Assembly: GCF_030433895.1 (NCBI RefSeq)
Contig: NZ_JARUXE010000008.1
Span: 62,001-126,000, forward strand
From: Arthrobacter sp. PsM3
Lineage (GTDB): Bacteria > Actinomycetota > Actinomycetes > Actinomycetales > Micrococcaceae
Length of the DNA stretch: 64,000 nt
Direction: 5' to 3'
Part shown: positions 53,121 to 64,000 of the stretch, in pieces
How the letters are laid out: every line of letters begins with the position of its first letter
Numbering within the stretch: the stretch's first letter is position 1
Translations under genes and position numbers: made by a program
The notes under the pieces: generated by a model
Told to the model about the DNA's origin: nothing
Databases searched by the model: none
What the model saw: only the letters and a program-made list of their open reading frames with translations

Positions 53121-54014
53121 CTAGGACGCGTTCAACGCGTCGGCACCGGCCACGATTTCGGAAAGCTCCTGCGTAATTTCAGCCTGGCGGGCAGTGTTGC
53201 GCAGACGCGTGAACTTCTTGATGAGGTCCGTGGCATTGTCACCGGCGGACTTCATTGCCCGCTGGCGGGCAGCAAGCTCCGAAGCCGCTGCCTGCAGCAT
53301 TGCGGCGAAGATACGTGATTCGATGTAGCGCGGCAGCAGAGCATCAAGAACCTGCTCCGTTTCCGGCTCGAATTCGTAGAGCGGGAGGAGGTCCGTTTCG
53401 GACGCCGCCTGCTCTTCGACAACCTCCAGCGGGAGAAGACGGACAACCGTCGGCTCCTGCGTGACCATGGACTTGAAGCGTGTGTAGACGACATGGATCT
53501 CGTCAACGCCGCCCTCTGCGTAGTCCGTCGCAAAGTCAGCCAGCAATGCCTCGCCGATTTCCTGTGCGGTGGCAAACTCCGGCGCATCCGTGCCGCCGGT
53601 CCAGACCCGCCCGTAGGGACGGTTCCGGAAGTCGAAGTATGCCTGCGCCTTGCGGCCGACCAGGTAAAACTTGACTTCCTTGCCCTCCTCGACGAGCAGC
53701 TCGTTGAGGCCTTCCGCCTGCTTGAGCACGCTCGCGGAGTACGAACCTGCGAGGCCACGGTCCGAGGTGATTACCAGGACGGCGGCCCGGCGGATCTGCT
53801 CCGGCTCGGTGGTCAGCGGGTGGTCGATTTCGCTCTGGCTTGCGACAGCAGAAACGGCACGCGTGATGGCGTTTGCGTAAGGCAGTGAAGCTGCTACGCG
53901 TGCTCGGGCCTTGCCGATGCGCGAGGTAGCGATCAGTTCCATCGCCTTGAAGATCTTGCGCATCGACGTCGTCGAGCTGATCTTCTGGCGGTAGACCCGG
54001 ATCTGGGCTCCCAT
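53121..54014 (-). CDS. atpG: ATP synthase gamma subunit
   Basis: Central rotor shaft of F1, 297 aa. N-terminal [18 protein letters not shown] helix, then [13 protein letters not shown], the nucleotide-fold segment [14 protein letters not shown], and C-terminal [17 protein letters not shown] followed by [22 protein letters not shown]. Both terminal helices that form the shaft are present. The stop lies just before atpD. Confidence 0.97.
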   Translation of the reverse strand: MGAQIRVYRQKISSTTSMRKIFKAMELIATSRIGKARARVAASLPYANAITRAVSAVASQSEIDHPLTTEPEQIRRAAVLVITSDRGLAGSYSASVLKQAEGLNELLVEEGKEVKFYLVGRKAQAYFDFRNRPYGRVWTGGTDAPEFATAQEIGEALLADFATDYAEGGVDEIHVVYTRFKSMVTQEPTVVRLLPLEVVEEQAASETDLLPLYEFEPETEQVLDALLPRYIESRIFAAMLQAAASELAARQRAMKSAGDNATDLIKKFTRLRNTARQAEITQELSEIVAGADALNAS

Positions 54015-54089
54015 ACTTATCCTTTCCTAAGATCCCGGTGGCCGGGACTGCCGGAACCTTGTGGGTCCCGGCTGTCCCTGCCAGCGAAA

Positions 54090-55727
<1,638 letters not shown>

Positions 55728-55814
55728 CTGCAGTCCCTGCTCTCCTGTTTTCGTGATCATCGTTGCTCACGATGACCGGGGTTTCGTTTCGTTAAGTTGT
55801 GCTTGTCCGGCTAG

Positions 55815-56638
55815 CTAAGCAAGCTGACGGTGAAGCTGGCCCAGGCGGGCGAGGACCGAAGCGTCTACCACTTCGTCACCGACCTGGATCCGGATGCCAC
55901 CAATCAGCGCCGGGTCAACGTTCATGTTGATCTTGAGCTCGCGCCCGTAGAGGGCATTGAGCCCCGCCTGCAGACGGCTGGTCTGGGTCTCCGTCAATGC
56001 ACGGGTGACGCTGACCGTTGCAATCCAGCGCTGCTGGCGCTTGGCCGCAAGCTCGGCGAAACGACGGACGAGTTTGGTCACCTTGAGGCCACGTGGCTGC
56101 GATACCGCCTGTCCGATGAGGACCTTCGCCTCCTCGCTTGCACTGGGTACAAGCCGTTCAGCGAGGACAACCTTGGCAGCCGGGCTCGCCTGCGGTTCAG
56201 ACACGGCACGCTGTACCTCGTGGTTGGATTCGACGACCTGGTTGAAGGAGAACAGGTCGTTCTCCAGCGCTTCCAGACCGCTGATCCCTGAGGCAGAGAC
56301 GGCAGACTTGTTTTCAGCAACGGCGATTACCACCGAAGCGGCAAGAGTCTCGAGGGCATCGCCGATATCCCGAGCCGATGCCCAGCGTGAGCCGGCCAGT
56401 CCGCTCGTGATTTCCACAGCATCAGCGGAGACTTTACCGCCGAAGAGCTGCTTGATAAGCGCCGACTTTTCGTCACCGCTGCGGGACGGATCGGTCAGGG
56501 CGCGGCGCAAGCCGGCCGAACTGTCCACTGTTCCCAGGATTCCGAAGAGTTCCTTGGCCAACTGCAGCGAGGCAAAAGGAAGCTTGGCTTCCAGCGCCAC
56601 CAGGGCCGCGGTCAGCGATTCGCTCGATACACCTGCCA

Positions 56639-56639
<1 letters not shown>
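55815..56639 (-). CDS. atpH: ATP synthase delta subunit
   Basis: Stator subunit that joins F1 to the b subunits, 274 aa. Family features include the N-terminal region VALEAKLPFASLQLAKELF and the C-terminal block VVDASVLARLGQLHRQLA with VDPALIGGIRIQVGDEVVD just before. It is about 90 residues longer than the E. coli subunit (177 aa), as in related Actinobacteria. The ATG shares a base with the atpF stop (TAATG). Confidence 0.95.
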
Positions 56640-57190
<551 letters not shown>

Positions 57191-57240
57191 TCACCCGTCC
57201 TTATCTACTTGGTTCTGGATGTTCGCTGGGTTCTGAAGGT

Positions 57241-57459
57241 TTACTTGAGAACGAACGCGAAGACCAGGCCGAGGATGGCGAGGGCTTCAGTCAGTGCAAG
57301 GCCGAGGAATGCGATCGGCTGCAGAACGCGCTGGGCTTCCGGCTGGCGTGCGACGCCGTTGATGTAAGCAGCGAACACGAGACCCACACCGATACCACCG
57401 CCGATGGCCGAGAGGCCATATCCGATGAGGTTGAGGGAGCCGTTGATGGAGCCTTCCAT
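57241..57459 (-). CDS. atpE: ATP synthase c subunit
   Basis: Proteolipid of the rotor ring, 72 aa. Two helices with the [17 protein letters not shown] glycine motif in the first, the loop RQPEAQ, and the ion-binding Glu58 in [18 protein letters not shown]. Proton (not sodium) coupling is expected from the lack of the Gln/Thr sodium set, by inference. ATG 57459 has AAAGGA upstream; the start 5 codons earlier is less likely. Confidence 0.97.
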   Translation of the reverse strand: MEGSINGSLNLIGYGLSAIGGGIGVGLVFAAYINGVARQPEAQRVLQPIAFLGLALTEALAILGLVFAFVLK

Positions 57460-57539
57460 TTTTCTTCCTTTCAAGATGCCACCCGTGTGGCAGGTTGTTT
57501 GGGTTGCTTCATCCCCCGGAGGGGAAGTTTGTGGGTGCC

Positions 57540-58340
57540 TTAGTGGCTGTCGGCGTGCAGTGCGCCTTCGATGTAGATCGCGGTCAGCAGCGTGAACACG
57601 TACGCCTGCAGGACCATGATCAATGCCTCAAGCATGTACATGGCGACCGCGCCGCCGAGGACGAGGACCGAGGCGCCCTTCAGCAGGACGTTCTCCTGCA
57701 TGACGAGGAACTCGATTCCGGAACCGGCAATCATCACGATGAGGTGGCCGGCCAGCATGGTCGCGAACAAACGCAGACTGTGCGTGACCGGGCGGACCAG
57801 GAAGTTGGAGATGATCTCGATCGGAATCACGATCGGAAGAATGTAGCCCGGGACTCCGGACGGCACGGTGGCCAGCTTGAAGTAGCGCAGGCCGTTCTTC
57901 TTGACGCCGATGGCGATCCACGTGAAATACACGATCGCGGCCATCACGTAGGCGCCGCCGACATGCGAGAAGGTGGGGAGCTGGATCACCGGAATGGCGC
58001 CGTAGATGTTGTTCACCAGGATGAAGAAAAACAGGCTGAACAGCAGCGGGACGTACTTCATAAAGTCTTTGCCGCCGATGATGTCCTTGCCGATGCCGTT
58101 GCGGACGAAGCCGTAGGCGGCTTCACCTGCAAACTGGAGCCTGCCGGGGACGAGCTGACCCTTGCGGGCAGCCATCAGAAAGAATGCGGCGATAATAACG
58201 ACCGAAAGGATCACAAGCAGCATCTGCTTGGAGAATCCGTCGGCCGCCCCCCACGGCAGGATTGCCGGCAGGTGGATTTCTTCAATTCCAGGAGGCGTAA
58301 AAGTTCCTGAATCTTGGGCCGGGAGCGCAAGCGCGATCAA
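57540..58340 (-). CDS. atpB: ATP synthase a subunit
   Basis: Proton-channel subunit of F0, 266 aa with about six hydrophobic segments. Conserved parts are [40 protein letters not shown] with the essential arginine, and the C-terminal [22 protein letters not shown] start at 58340 is chosen: AGAGGAAA lies about 8 bases upstream and no ATG or GTG is available before the first conserved helix. Confidence 0.96.
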   Translation of the reverse strand: MIALALPAQDSGTFTPPGIEEIHLPAILPWGAADGFSKQMLLVILSVVIIAAFFLMAARKGQLVPGRLQFAGEAAYGFVRNGIGKDIIGGKDFMKYVPLLFSLFFFILVNNIYGAIPVIQLPTFSHVGGAYVMAAIVYFTWIAIGVKKNGLRYFKLATVPSGVPGYILPIVIPIEIISNFLVRPVTHSLRLFATMLAGHLIVMIAGSGIEFLVMQENVLLKGASVLVLGGAVAMYMLEALIMVLQAYVFTLLTAIYIEGALHADSH

Positions 58341-58431
58341 CGCGTTTCCTCTCTGCAGTGTCCATCATTGGGCGTTGGGCGGGGAGCGGCGACATTGCTG
58401 TCAGCCATTCCCCCTGTGAAATTTTTTGGCA

Positions 58432-58761
58432 TTACTGTTTCGCGTCCTGGGACGGGCCACCTGCAGCGCCGTCTTCACCAGTCGAATTTCGGAGGCTGGT
58501 GAGGCCGTGCACATGAGAAAGATAGAACCCTCCCGCGGCTCCAAGCAGAGCGCCTGCGAGCACAATCCAGCGGGTTCCCCACAGATTATCCAGACCCCAC
58601 CCTATCAAACTCCAGACCATGATTCCGCCAACAATGTAGCTGAAGACGGCGATTCCGGCGTTGTATCCGCCGTCGCGTCCGTTGTCCGAAACACCGGGGG
58701 CGCCGGCGGTGGTTTTGGGCGTGCCGGGCTTCTTCTGGTGTCGTTCTTTGCGGCTAAACAT
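58432..58761 (-). CDS. AtpZ-like small membrane protein of the atp operon
   Basis: A 109-aa protein with two hydrophobic segments (AGIAVFSYIVGGIMVWSLI and RWIVLAGALLGAAGGFYL) and charged termini, matching the AtpZ family often encoded just upstream of atpB. AtpZ proteins have been proposed to handle divalent cations or to help ring assembly. It overlaps the atpI gene by 8 bases. Confidence 0.85.
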   Translation of the reverse strand: MFSRKERHQKKPGTPKTTAGAPGVSDNGRDGGYNAGIAVFSYIVGGIMVWSLIGWGLDNLWGTRWIVLAGALLGAAGGFYLSHVHGLTSLRNSTGEDGAAGGPSQDAKQ

Positions 58762-59239
58762 CGGTGCCGCCTTCCGGGGTCTCGGGGTCGTTGTAGAGCT
58801 GGAGCCGCGCCTTGCTGAAACCGTAAATCTCGGCGGCCTGCCACAACACCACAGTCACGACGGCGCCGGCCAGGAACCAGCTCCCGTTCAGCCAGTCGGG
58901 ACTGCCGATGGCGAACAGCACCACGGCAAAGCCGACGACCTTGATGAAATATGTCGCCGCAAACAGGCCGATGGCCCCGGAAGAGTGGTTGCGTCCGCCG
59001 AAGTGGCCGACCAGCAGGCTGATCGCGAAAAAGGCGATGACCAGCGCCCCGCCGAAGAGGGACGAGAGCGCGGCCGCCACGCCGTCGAGCAGGAGCGCGG
59101 CCAGGCTGGTGACCAGCAGGGCGCCGCCGCCAACAGCCGAGCTGATGGCCAGCAGGCGCAGCCACAACGATTTTGTGGGACCCGAGACACCAATTTCTCC
59201 GGCGCCGGACGTTCGTCCGGGTTCGGCGTTGGAGGTCAT
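58754..59239 (-). CDS. atpI: AtpI-like membrane protein
   Basis: A 161-aa membrane protein with about four hydrophobic segments (LWLRLLAISSAVGGGALLV, ALVIAFFAISLLVGHF, LFAATYFIKVVGFAVVL, FLAGAVVTVVLWQAAEI). Size and position at the head of the atp operon match AtpI-like assembly factors and mycobacterial Rv1303; AtpI aids c-ring assembly in some bacteria. Sequence conservation is low, so the name is by context. The C-terminus overlaps the AtpZ-like gene. Confidence 0.8.
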   Translation of the reverse strand: MTSNAEPGRTSGAGEIGVSGPTKSLWLRLLAISSAVGGGALLVTSLAALLLDGVAAALSSLFGGALVIAFFAISLLVGHFGGRNHSSGAIGLFAATYFIKVVGFAVVLFAIGSPDWLNGSWFLAGAVVTVVLWQAAEIYGFSKARLQLYNDPETPEGGTDV

Positions 59240-59337
59240 CAGATCCCAATCGTCGAGGGTTTGCTGGTCAGAGTGGCCCAGGCGAAGGACCGCACCTGAA
59301 TTCTACAATAGATAGAAATTATTCGGAAAAGCCCGCG

Positions 59338-60465
59338 TCATCCCTCTTCGGCCGACGAACGGGGACCCCGCCCCGGGGCCTTGTGGCGCAGGTACGGCCA
59401 GGCCGTGACTCCGGCCATGAGGATCATCGCCGCCAGTCCGCCGACCAGGACGAACTGCCAAGGGTAGATGGCAAACGCCAGGCCGCTGAAGGCCAGTACA
59501 CAGGTCCAGAGGTACATCAGGACAACCGCACCCCGGTGCGAGTAGCCGATGTCAAGGAGTTTGTGGTGCAGGTGGCCGCGGTCCGCCGACCACGGCGAAC
59601 GCCCGAGCGCGGTGCGCCGCACGACGGCCAGGCCGAGATCCAGCAGCGGCAGGAACAGCACGGCGAAGGGCAGCAGGATCGGGATGATGGTGGGGATACC
59701 GTTCGCCCGGTCGTACAGCCCGGAGCTGATCTGCCCGGTGGACACAATGCCGGCCGACGCCATGATCAGGCCGATCAGCATGGCGCCCGAGTCACCCATG
59801 AAGATCTTCGCGGGGAACCAGTTATGCGGCAGGAAGCCGATGCAGGCGCCGACGAGGACGGCGGTCAGCAGGGTTGCCAGGTCCGAGCGGTCCAGCAGCA
59901 CGGCTGTCCGGTGTACCCAGTAGGCCGTCAGGAAGAAGGCCGTCCCGCCGATGATGGCGACGCCCGCGGCGAGCCCGTCGAGCCCGTCGATGAAGTTAAA
60001 TGCGTTCATGGTGGTCACGATCAGGCCGGCCGTCAGCACGATGCTCATGGCGTCGGTCTCGATGACAATGGGCTCGGGGATGAACGGAATGATGGTCATC
60101 CGGACCCCCCAGACCGCCACCACCAGGGCCGCGGCGCTTTGTCCGATCAGTTTGACCCACCAGCGCAGGTCCAGCAGGTCATCCGCCACGCCCACGAGGA
60201 CGATCACGGCCGAACCTGCCAGGATCCCCCAGGGTGCGTCGTTGTTACGGAAGATGTCCTTGACGAAGAACGACTGGCTCGCAATGAGCAGGGCGACGAG
60301 GAATCCGGCGAAGATCCCCAGGCCGCCCAGCCTCGACAGGGGGGTCGAGTGCATGTCACGGCTGCGGATCGGCGAGAACAGTTCCATCCGGTTTCCGACA
60401 AGGCGGGCACCCCAGGTCGCCGTATAGCTCACGACTGCCGCTGAGAGCATCATGAGCAGGTACAT
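59338..60465 (-). CDS. Undecaprenyl-phosphate GlcNAc-1-P transferase (WecA/TagO family)
   Basis: Membrane glycan-priming enzyme of the MraY superfamily, about 375 aa and ~11 TM segments; it places a sugar-phosphate on undecaprenyl phosphate to start teichoic-acid, arabinogalactan-type or polysaccharide synthesis. Seen: GVADDLLDLRWWVKL (DDxxD), NFIDGLDGLAAG, FMGDSGAMLIGL and the C-terminal RGHLHHKLLDIGYSH. The start is uncertain: ATG 60465 is used, a GTG 2 codons earlier is equal. Same relative place as mycobacterial wecA (rfe), upstream of atpI. Confidence 0.92.
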   Translation of the reverse strand: MYLLMMLSAAVVSYTATWGARLVGNRMELFSPIRSRDMHSTPLSRLGGLGIFAGFLVALLIASQSFFVKDIFRNNDAPWGILAGSAVIVLVGVADDLLDLRWWVKLIGQSAAALVVAVWGVRMTIIPFIPEPIVIETDAMSIVLTAGLIVTTMNAFNFIDGLDGLAAGVAIIGGTAFFLTAYWVHRTAVLLDRSDLATLLTAVLVGACIGFLPHNWFPAKIFMGDSGAMLIGLIMASAGIVSTGQISSGLYDRANGIPTIIPILLPFAVLFLPLLDLGLAVVRRTALGRSPWSADRGHLHHKLLDIGYSHRGAVVLMYLWTCVLAFSGLAFAIYPWQFVLVGGLAAMILMAGVTAWPYLRHKAPGRGPRSSAEEG

Positions 60466-60767
60466 AATCACGGCGAAGACACCCGCTTGAAGCCGTCGGC
60501 ACAAGGGTCACCCGGTTGCGGAGCCCGGAACCACGGTGATGCCTTGTGACTCCGGGATTGGGGTGAACTCAGTTGCTGTGGGTCTGTCTTGCAATAAATG
60601 AAACTTCTCCGTCGCCGTGCGCAGGGCAGGCAGTGCGTAGTGCCTGACAGGGCTGTATTACAGTGGACTCTAGTCAAGATACTAATGCCATCGGCCACCT
60701 GTCTTCGCGTCACACGGCCCGTTGCCGGCGGGAAAACCACCGGCGGCCGTGCTGAAAGGAACACTCG
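60466..60767. other. Divergent gap between wecA/tagO and the family-2 glycosyltransferase
   Basis: A 302-base gap with no ORF worth calling. For the plus-strand gene TTACAG at 60658-60663 and TACTAA at 60680-60685 make a weak promoter, and GAAAGGAAC stands just before its ATG. I see no palindrome, RNA structure or terminator here. Confidence 0.5.
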
Positions 60768-61664
60768 ATGACCCTGTCGGTTGCAGTTGCTGCCGTGACG
60801 TTTGACCGTCCCCGGGAGCTGGCAGTTCTGCTGAACGCCATCAACAACCAGACAGCAGCGGTCCGCTCCATCTGCCTTGTGGATTCCGGCACGGTACCCG
60901 CCAGGGACGTCGCGGAAGCGCACCGGAATGTGGACTATGTCCGGTCCGAAGCCAACCTTGGAGGTGCCGGCGGCTTCTCCCTGGCGATCCTCAAGGCAGT
61001 CGCCACCGGCGCCGACTGGATCTGGATGATGGACGACGACGCCGAACCCGCCGACCCGGAGTGCCTGGCCACCCTCGTCCGCGAGGCGGAGGCCCGCGGG
61101 CTTGAGGCGGTCGTCCCCCTCGTCGTCGCCCCGGGCCACCCCGACCGGTTGTCCTTCTTCTTCCGTCTGGACGGCAAGGTCACCCACGACCGGGCCGAGG
61201 TGGAGAAGATCGGTTTCCTGCCGAACGACGGCCATTTCTTCAACGGCGCGCTGATCCGTTCGGATGTCTTCTTCAAGGTCGGGTTGCCGGACATGCGCCT
61301 GTTCATCCGCGGTGACGAGGTGGACTTCACCATCAGGCTCCGCAAGGCCGGGATCAGGTTCGGCACCGTCACGACGACGGCAATCACGCACCCGCACGCC
61401 TTCGCCGAGACCAAGCATGTCTACGGCGCCCGCTGGCATGTGATCGTGCCGGAATCGGCGTTCAAACGCTACTTCTACTACCGGAACCGCGGCTACCTGA
61501 TCCGCCGCCACTTCCGGATCAAGTCGCTCGTCGCCGATGTTGGCGGCTACCTCGGCTACTTCCTGCGCCGGGGGGACCTCCGTGGACTCGCGGACTGGTT
61601 CGGGGCCTTTTCCGCCGGGCTGCGCGGCAAGGGTTTCGGTCCCCTGAAAGACCAGAAGTTCTAG
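60768..61664 (+). CDS. Family-2 glycosyltransferase (galactofuranosyltransferase-like)
   Basis: GT-A fold enzyme of 298 aa using a nucleotide sugar. Seen: VAVAAVTFDRPRELAVLLNA, NLGGAGGFSLAI, the metal-binding WIWMMDDDAEPADPECL, and GHFFNGALIRSDVF followed by RGDEVDFTIRLRKAG. These resemble GlfT1/rhamnosyl-type transferases of the actinobacterial wall, but acceptor and donor cannot be fixed. It is the only plus-strand gene in this stretch and shares its CTAG stop with the convergent wecG-like gene. Confidence 0.88.
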   Translation: MTLSVAVAAVTFDRPRELAVLLNAINNQTAAVRSICLVDSGTVPARDVAEAHRNVDYVRSEANLGGAGGFSLAILKAVATGADWIWMMDDDAEPADPECLATLVREAEARGLEAVVPLVVAPGHPDRLSFFFRLDGKVTHDRAEVEKIGFLPNDGHFFNGALIRSDVFFKVGLPDMRLFIRGDEVDFTIRLRKAGIRFGTVTTTAITHPHAFAETKHVYGARWHVIVPESAFKRYFYYRNRGYLIRRHFRIKSLVADVGGYLGYFLRRGDLRGLADWFGAFSAGLRGKGFGPLKDQKF

Positions 61665-62428
61665 CGCCGGGGCTGTAGCCGGCGCCGGATCAGCAGCCCG
61701 GTGAGCAGCCAGGGCTCACCGAAGACCCGGTAGGCGACGCGCCGCGGGTGGAGGACCAGCCGCCAGGCCCATTCCAGGCCAAGGCGCCCGAGCCAGCGCG
61801 GTGCCAGTTTCTGGATCCCCGCGATCTGCTCGATCGCCCCGCCAACGGCACAGTAGACCGCCGGAGGCAGCGTCGCCAGCCGGCGCGTGAGCACTTGTTC
61901 CTGCAGCGGCATGCCGAGCCCGAGCAGAACCAGCTGCGGACGGAACTCTGCCAGCCACTGCACGGCGGACTCTTCGAGTTCCTCGTTCCAGCCCTCCCCC
62001 GGCATTCCGGCGACCCGGGCGTGCGGGAGCTGGGCAGCCAGCCTGTCCACGGCCTGCGCGTTGGCCACGGGGCCGGCTCCGATCACGGCGATCCGCTTGA
62101 GCCCGTCGACATCGGCCAGCGCGGGGATCCAGTCCGTGGACCCCAGCCGGTAGTCCATCACCGGGACCTCGCCCTGCTGGGCCTCGCCGCCGCGGGCCCA
62201 GAGGATCAGCACCGGGGCGCCGTCAATCAGCACGACGTCACTGTGCTGGTAGAACTCCCGGAAGCCCGGATCGGAGTGGCACAGCGTGACGCTGTGGAGG
62301 TTGTGGCCCACCACGGTGCGGGTCCCGCCCTCCGCGACGAAGCGGCTGAGCACCGCTGTCAGTTCGGGAACAGTCAGGGGTGTGGCGTCCACGTCGAGGA
62401 CGGGGACGCGCTGTCGCGGGAGGCTCAT
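61661..62428 (-). CDS. WecG/TagA/CpsF-family glycosyltransferase
   Basis: GT26 enzyme of 255 aa that adds a sugar (for example ManNAc) to the lipid-linked acceptor started by WecA/TagO. Seen: HNLHSVTLCHSDPGFREF, DVVLIDGAPVLILWARG, the RLGSTDWIPAL segment, LVLLGLGMPLQEQ and AVGGAIEQIAGIQKLAPRWL with the family GxxxxxxG pattern. It overlaps the sua5 stop by ATGA and shares the CTAG stop with the neighbouring gene. It may continue the same polymer as wecA/tagO. Confidence 0.9.
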   Translation of the reverse strand: MSLPRQRVPVLDVDATPLTVPELTAVLSRFVAEGGTRTVVGHNLHSVTLCHSDPGFREFYQHSDVVLIDGAPVLILWARGGEAQQGEVPVMDYRLGSTDWIPALADVDGLKRIAVIGAGPVANAQAVDRLAAQLPHARVAGMPGEGWNEELEESAVQWLAEFRPQLVLLGLGMPLQEQVLTRRLATLPPAVYCAVGGAIEQIAGIQKLAPRWLGRLGLEWAWRLVLHPRRVAYRVFGEPWLLTGLLIRRRLQPRR

Positions 62429-63237
62429 GCGGTTCCGGCCCCCGGGTTACGCTCCGCGGCGGCAGCGGACGCTTCGGCTCGCGCCGCAGCAGGCTCTTCG
62501 GCCACCGGCAACTCCGCCGCGGGTTCCTCCGCAGCGGGCGCTTCGGCCACCGGCGCATCCTCCGCAGCGTCCGGCTCCTCGCCGACGCCCAGCACTTCCG
62601 GGACAACCGTGCGGAGCCGCTCCAGGCTGATGGCACCCTGGCGGACTACCCGAAGCGGCAGGGCAGTGGCATCAACGATGGTGGACGGCAACGCCTCGGC
62701 ACCTTCGGCCGGACGCGGGCCGCCCTCGAGGTAGACCTCCACGGACTCTGCAAGCTGGGCTTCGGCGTCGGCGGCGGTCTGCGCCGCGGCCTGGCCCGTG
62801 CGGTTCGCCGAGGAGACGGCAAGCGGCCCGGTCAGCGTCAGCAGGTCCTGGGCGACGTCGTCGGCCGGGATCCGCAGGGCGACGGTGCCCCTGGTCTCGC
62901 CGAGGTCCCAGTCGAGGGAGGGCTGTGCGTGCAGGATGAGCGTGAGCCCGCCCGGCCAGAACGCCTCGGCAAGGCGCCGGGCCTCGGCCGGAACGTCCGT
63001 GGCCAGGCCGTCGAGGGCGTTGAGCCGCGGGATGAGGACGGGCGGCGGCATCTTGCGGCTGCGGCCCTTCGAGGCCAGCAGCAGGGTCACTGCGAGGGGG
63101 GAGAACGCGTCAGCGGCGATCCCGTACACGGTGTCCGTGGGGAAGACCACGCACTTGTGTTCCCGGATGGCCCGCTGGGCATGTTCAAGTCCTGCAGCGC
63201 GTTCCTCAGCTGCCGTGCAATCGTAGCTAGTCGTCAC
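62425..63237 (-). CDS. Threonylcarbamoyl-AMP synthase (Sua5/YciO/YrdC)
   Basis: Makes threonylcarbamoyl-AMP from threonine, bicarbonate and ATP for t6A modification of tRNAs reading ANN codons. 270 aa: VVFPTDTVYGIAADAFSPLA with the KRxx-type loop KGRSRKMPPPVLI, VALRIPADD and VSSANRTGQ. The last ~55 residues are an Ala/Glu/Pro-rich tail of repeated AEEPA-type units. Starts by GTG 63237. The downstream wecG-like gene overlaps it by ATGA. Partner tsaD/tsaB/tsaE genes are not in the window. Confidence 0.93.
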   Translation of the reverse strand: MTTSYDCTAAEERAAGLEHAQRAIREHKCVVFPTDTVYGIAADAFSPLAVTLLLASKGRSRKMPPPVLIPRLNALDGLATDVPAEARRLAEAFWPGGLTLILHAQPSLDWDLGETRGTVALRIPADDVAQDLLTLTGPLAVSSANRTGQAAAQTAADAEAQLAESVEVYLEGGPRPAEGAEALPSTIVDATALPLRVVRQGAISLERLRTVVPEVLGVGEEPDAAEDAPVAEAPAAEEPAAELPVAEEPAAARAEASAAAAERNPGAGTA

Positions 63238-63272
63238 TGGCCTATTCTTTCATCACTGATGCGTTGCCCCGG

Positions 63273-64000
63273 TCACCGCAGGGCAGTCGGGTCGGCGAGG
63301 ACGGCACTGGTGGCCCGGTCCTTGCCGTTGAGGTCACGATGGGTGGTCACCGCGGTCCACAGCCCGGATCGCTCCAGCATTGCGGCGATCCACCCGGCCT
63401 GGACTTCCGCGTGTTCCATCACGAAGTAGCCGCCGGGCACCAGCAGCCTGGCGGCGGAGGCCGCGGCCGCCGTCGGAAGTTCCATGCCGTCCGCTCCCCC
63501 GCCGTACAGCGCCTCGGGCGGATCGTGCAGCGCCACTTCGGGTTCGATGGGGACTGCTTCGGCCGGTATGTAGGGCGGGTTGGACACAACGGCGTCGAAC
63601 GTGCCGTTGTGCCCGGGCAGGGCATCGCGCAGGTCTCCGCGGATGAGGTGGACGCCGAGGGGAGCCAAGTTTTTTGCCGCCCAGGCGTGCGCGAACTCGC
63701 TGTATTCCACCGCATGGACTTCCGCGCCGGGGACCTCGTGCGCAATCGAGCCGGCGATGGCCCCGGATCCGGTGCCCAGGTCCACGACCTTGGGATGAGC
63801 CAGGCCCTGCAGCCGGTCAATCACCAGCTGGACCACGGATTCAGTTTCCGGGCGGGGAATGAAGACCCCCGGCCCGACCGCCAGTTCCAGGTAGCGGAAG
63901 TGCGCCACGCCGGTGATGTGCTGCAGCGGTACGCGCCGGGCCCGTTCGGCGACGAGCTCCTGGTAACCGTCCGGGGCGGGCGTGTCACCGAGCATCAGGG
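63273..64000 (-). CDS. prmC: Release-factor glutamine methyltransferase (partial, N-terminus off window)
   Basis: Methylates the GGQ glutamine of peptide-chain release factors. About 242 codons are visible; the N-terminal ~50 residues lie beyond 64000. Seen: RVPLQHITGVAHFRYLEL, VFIPRPETESVV, SAM motif VVDLGTGSGAIAGSIA, the NPPY motif in VVSNPPYIPAEAVP and LYGGGADGMEL. It precedes sua5 as in mycobacteria. The last M near 63995 is internal, not the start. Confidence 0.95.
   Translation of the reverse strand, partial: LMLGDTPAPDGYQELVAERARRVPLQHITGVAHFRYLELAVGPGVFIPRPETESVVQLVIDRLQGLAHPKVVDLGTGSGAIAGSIAHEVPGAEVHAVEYSEFAHAWAAKNLAPLGVHLIRGDLRDALPGHNGTFDAVVSNPPYIPAEAVPIEPEVALHDPPEALYGGGADGMELPTAAAASAARLLVPGGYFVMEHAEVQAGWIAAMLERSGLWTAVTTHRDLNGKDRATSAVLADPTALR

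Noticed and set aside
60665-60690. TAGTCA near a TACTAA box as a second NrtR site
   Set aside because: The second half does not match TGACTA and the nearby gene is a glycosyltransferase.

Overview
The window is high-GC chromosomal DNA from an actinobacterium of the Micrococcaceae, most like Arthrobacter or Pseudarthrobacter. Supporting signs are NucS (the non-canonical mismatch endonuclease that replaces MutS/MutL in many Actinobacteria), DUF3039, DUF2550 and DUF2017 proteins, WXG-type secreted proteins, GTG starts, and many start codons sitting 6-9 bases after a TANNNT promoter box with no ribosome binding site (leaderless genes). I see no rRNA, tRNA, insertion sequence, prophage or CRISPR array. 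The species call is inference from gene content.

Region by region. 1-3430: de novo NAD operon nrtR-nadA-nadB (minus strand, nadB cut by the edge) with a 31-bp operator-like palindrome, then an Lrp-family regulator. 3600-8430: amino-acid permease, then a four-gene operon of 2-oxoacid dehydrogenase E1 alpha, E1 beta, a free-standing lipoyl domain and an alpha/beta hydrolase, with no E2 acyltransferase domain. 8530-11220: a WXG-hydrolase fusion with a lipoprotein partner, and a phosphoribosyltransferase. 11340-17570: an aromatic-acid (4-hydroxyphenylacetate type) catabolic cluster (MHS transporter, hpaB, hpaC, iclR regulator, hpaE) carrying three different operator types. 17700-27680: sbcC-sbcD, aquaporin, a DUF202 pair, ADP-ribosylglycohydrolase, DUF4395, exonuclease-BRCT, DedA. 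27900-34380: rph-rdgB and murI-MBL pairs, the clpS-DUF2017 pair, and pncB-pncA for NAD salvage, in an order I recall as shared with mycobacteria. 34600-46110: lipoprotein, helicase, DUF3039, nagB, old yellow enzyme with a thioredoxin-like TPR protein, a large exported protein, an AI-2E-family permease, a hydrolase, a zinc protein and nucS. 46350-46900: a cold-shock gene with a long structured leader. 46920-64000: the aminoacyl-phospholipid synthase/esterase pair, DUF2550, the complete ATP synthase operon atpI-atpZ-atpBEFHAGDC, wecA/tagO, two glycosyltransferases, sua5 and prmC (cut by the edge).

How the genes work together. NAD supply appears twice: synthesis at the left edge under NrtR, salvage by pncA-pncB in the middle. 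Envelope functions cluster on the right: WecA-type lipid-carrier priming, WecG/TagA and family-2 glycosyltransferases, and aminoacylation of membrane lipids next to the ATP synthase. The most notable unexplained items are the split lipoyl/hydrolase 'E2', a family of three near-identical long palindromes (8461, 11226, 22009), the WXG-hydrolase/lipoprotein pair, the lipid synthase/esterase pair attached to the atp operon, and the high frequency of leaderless starts.
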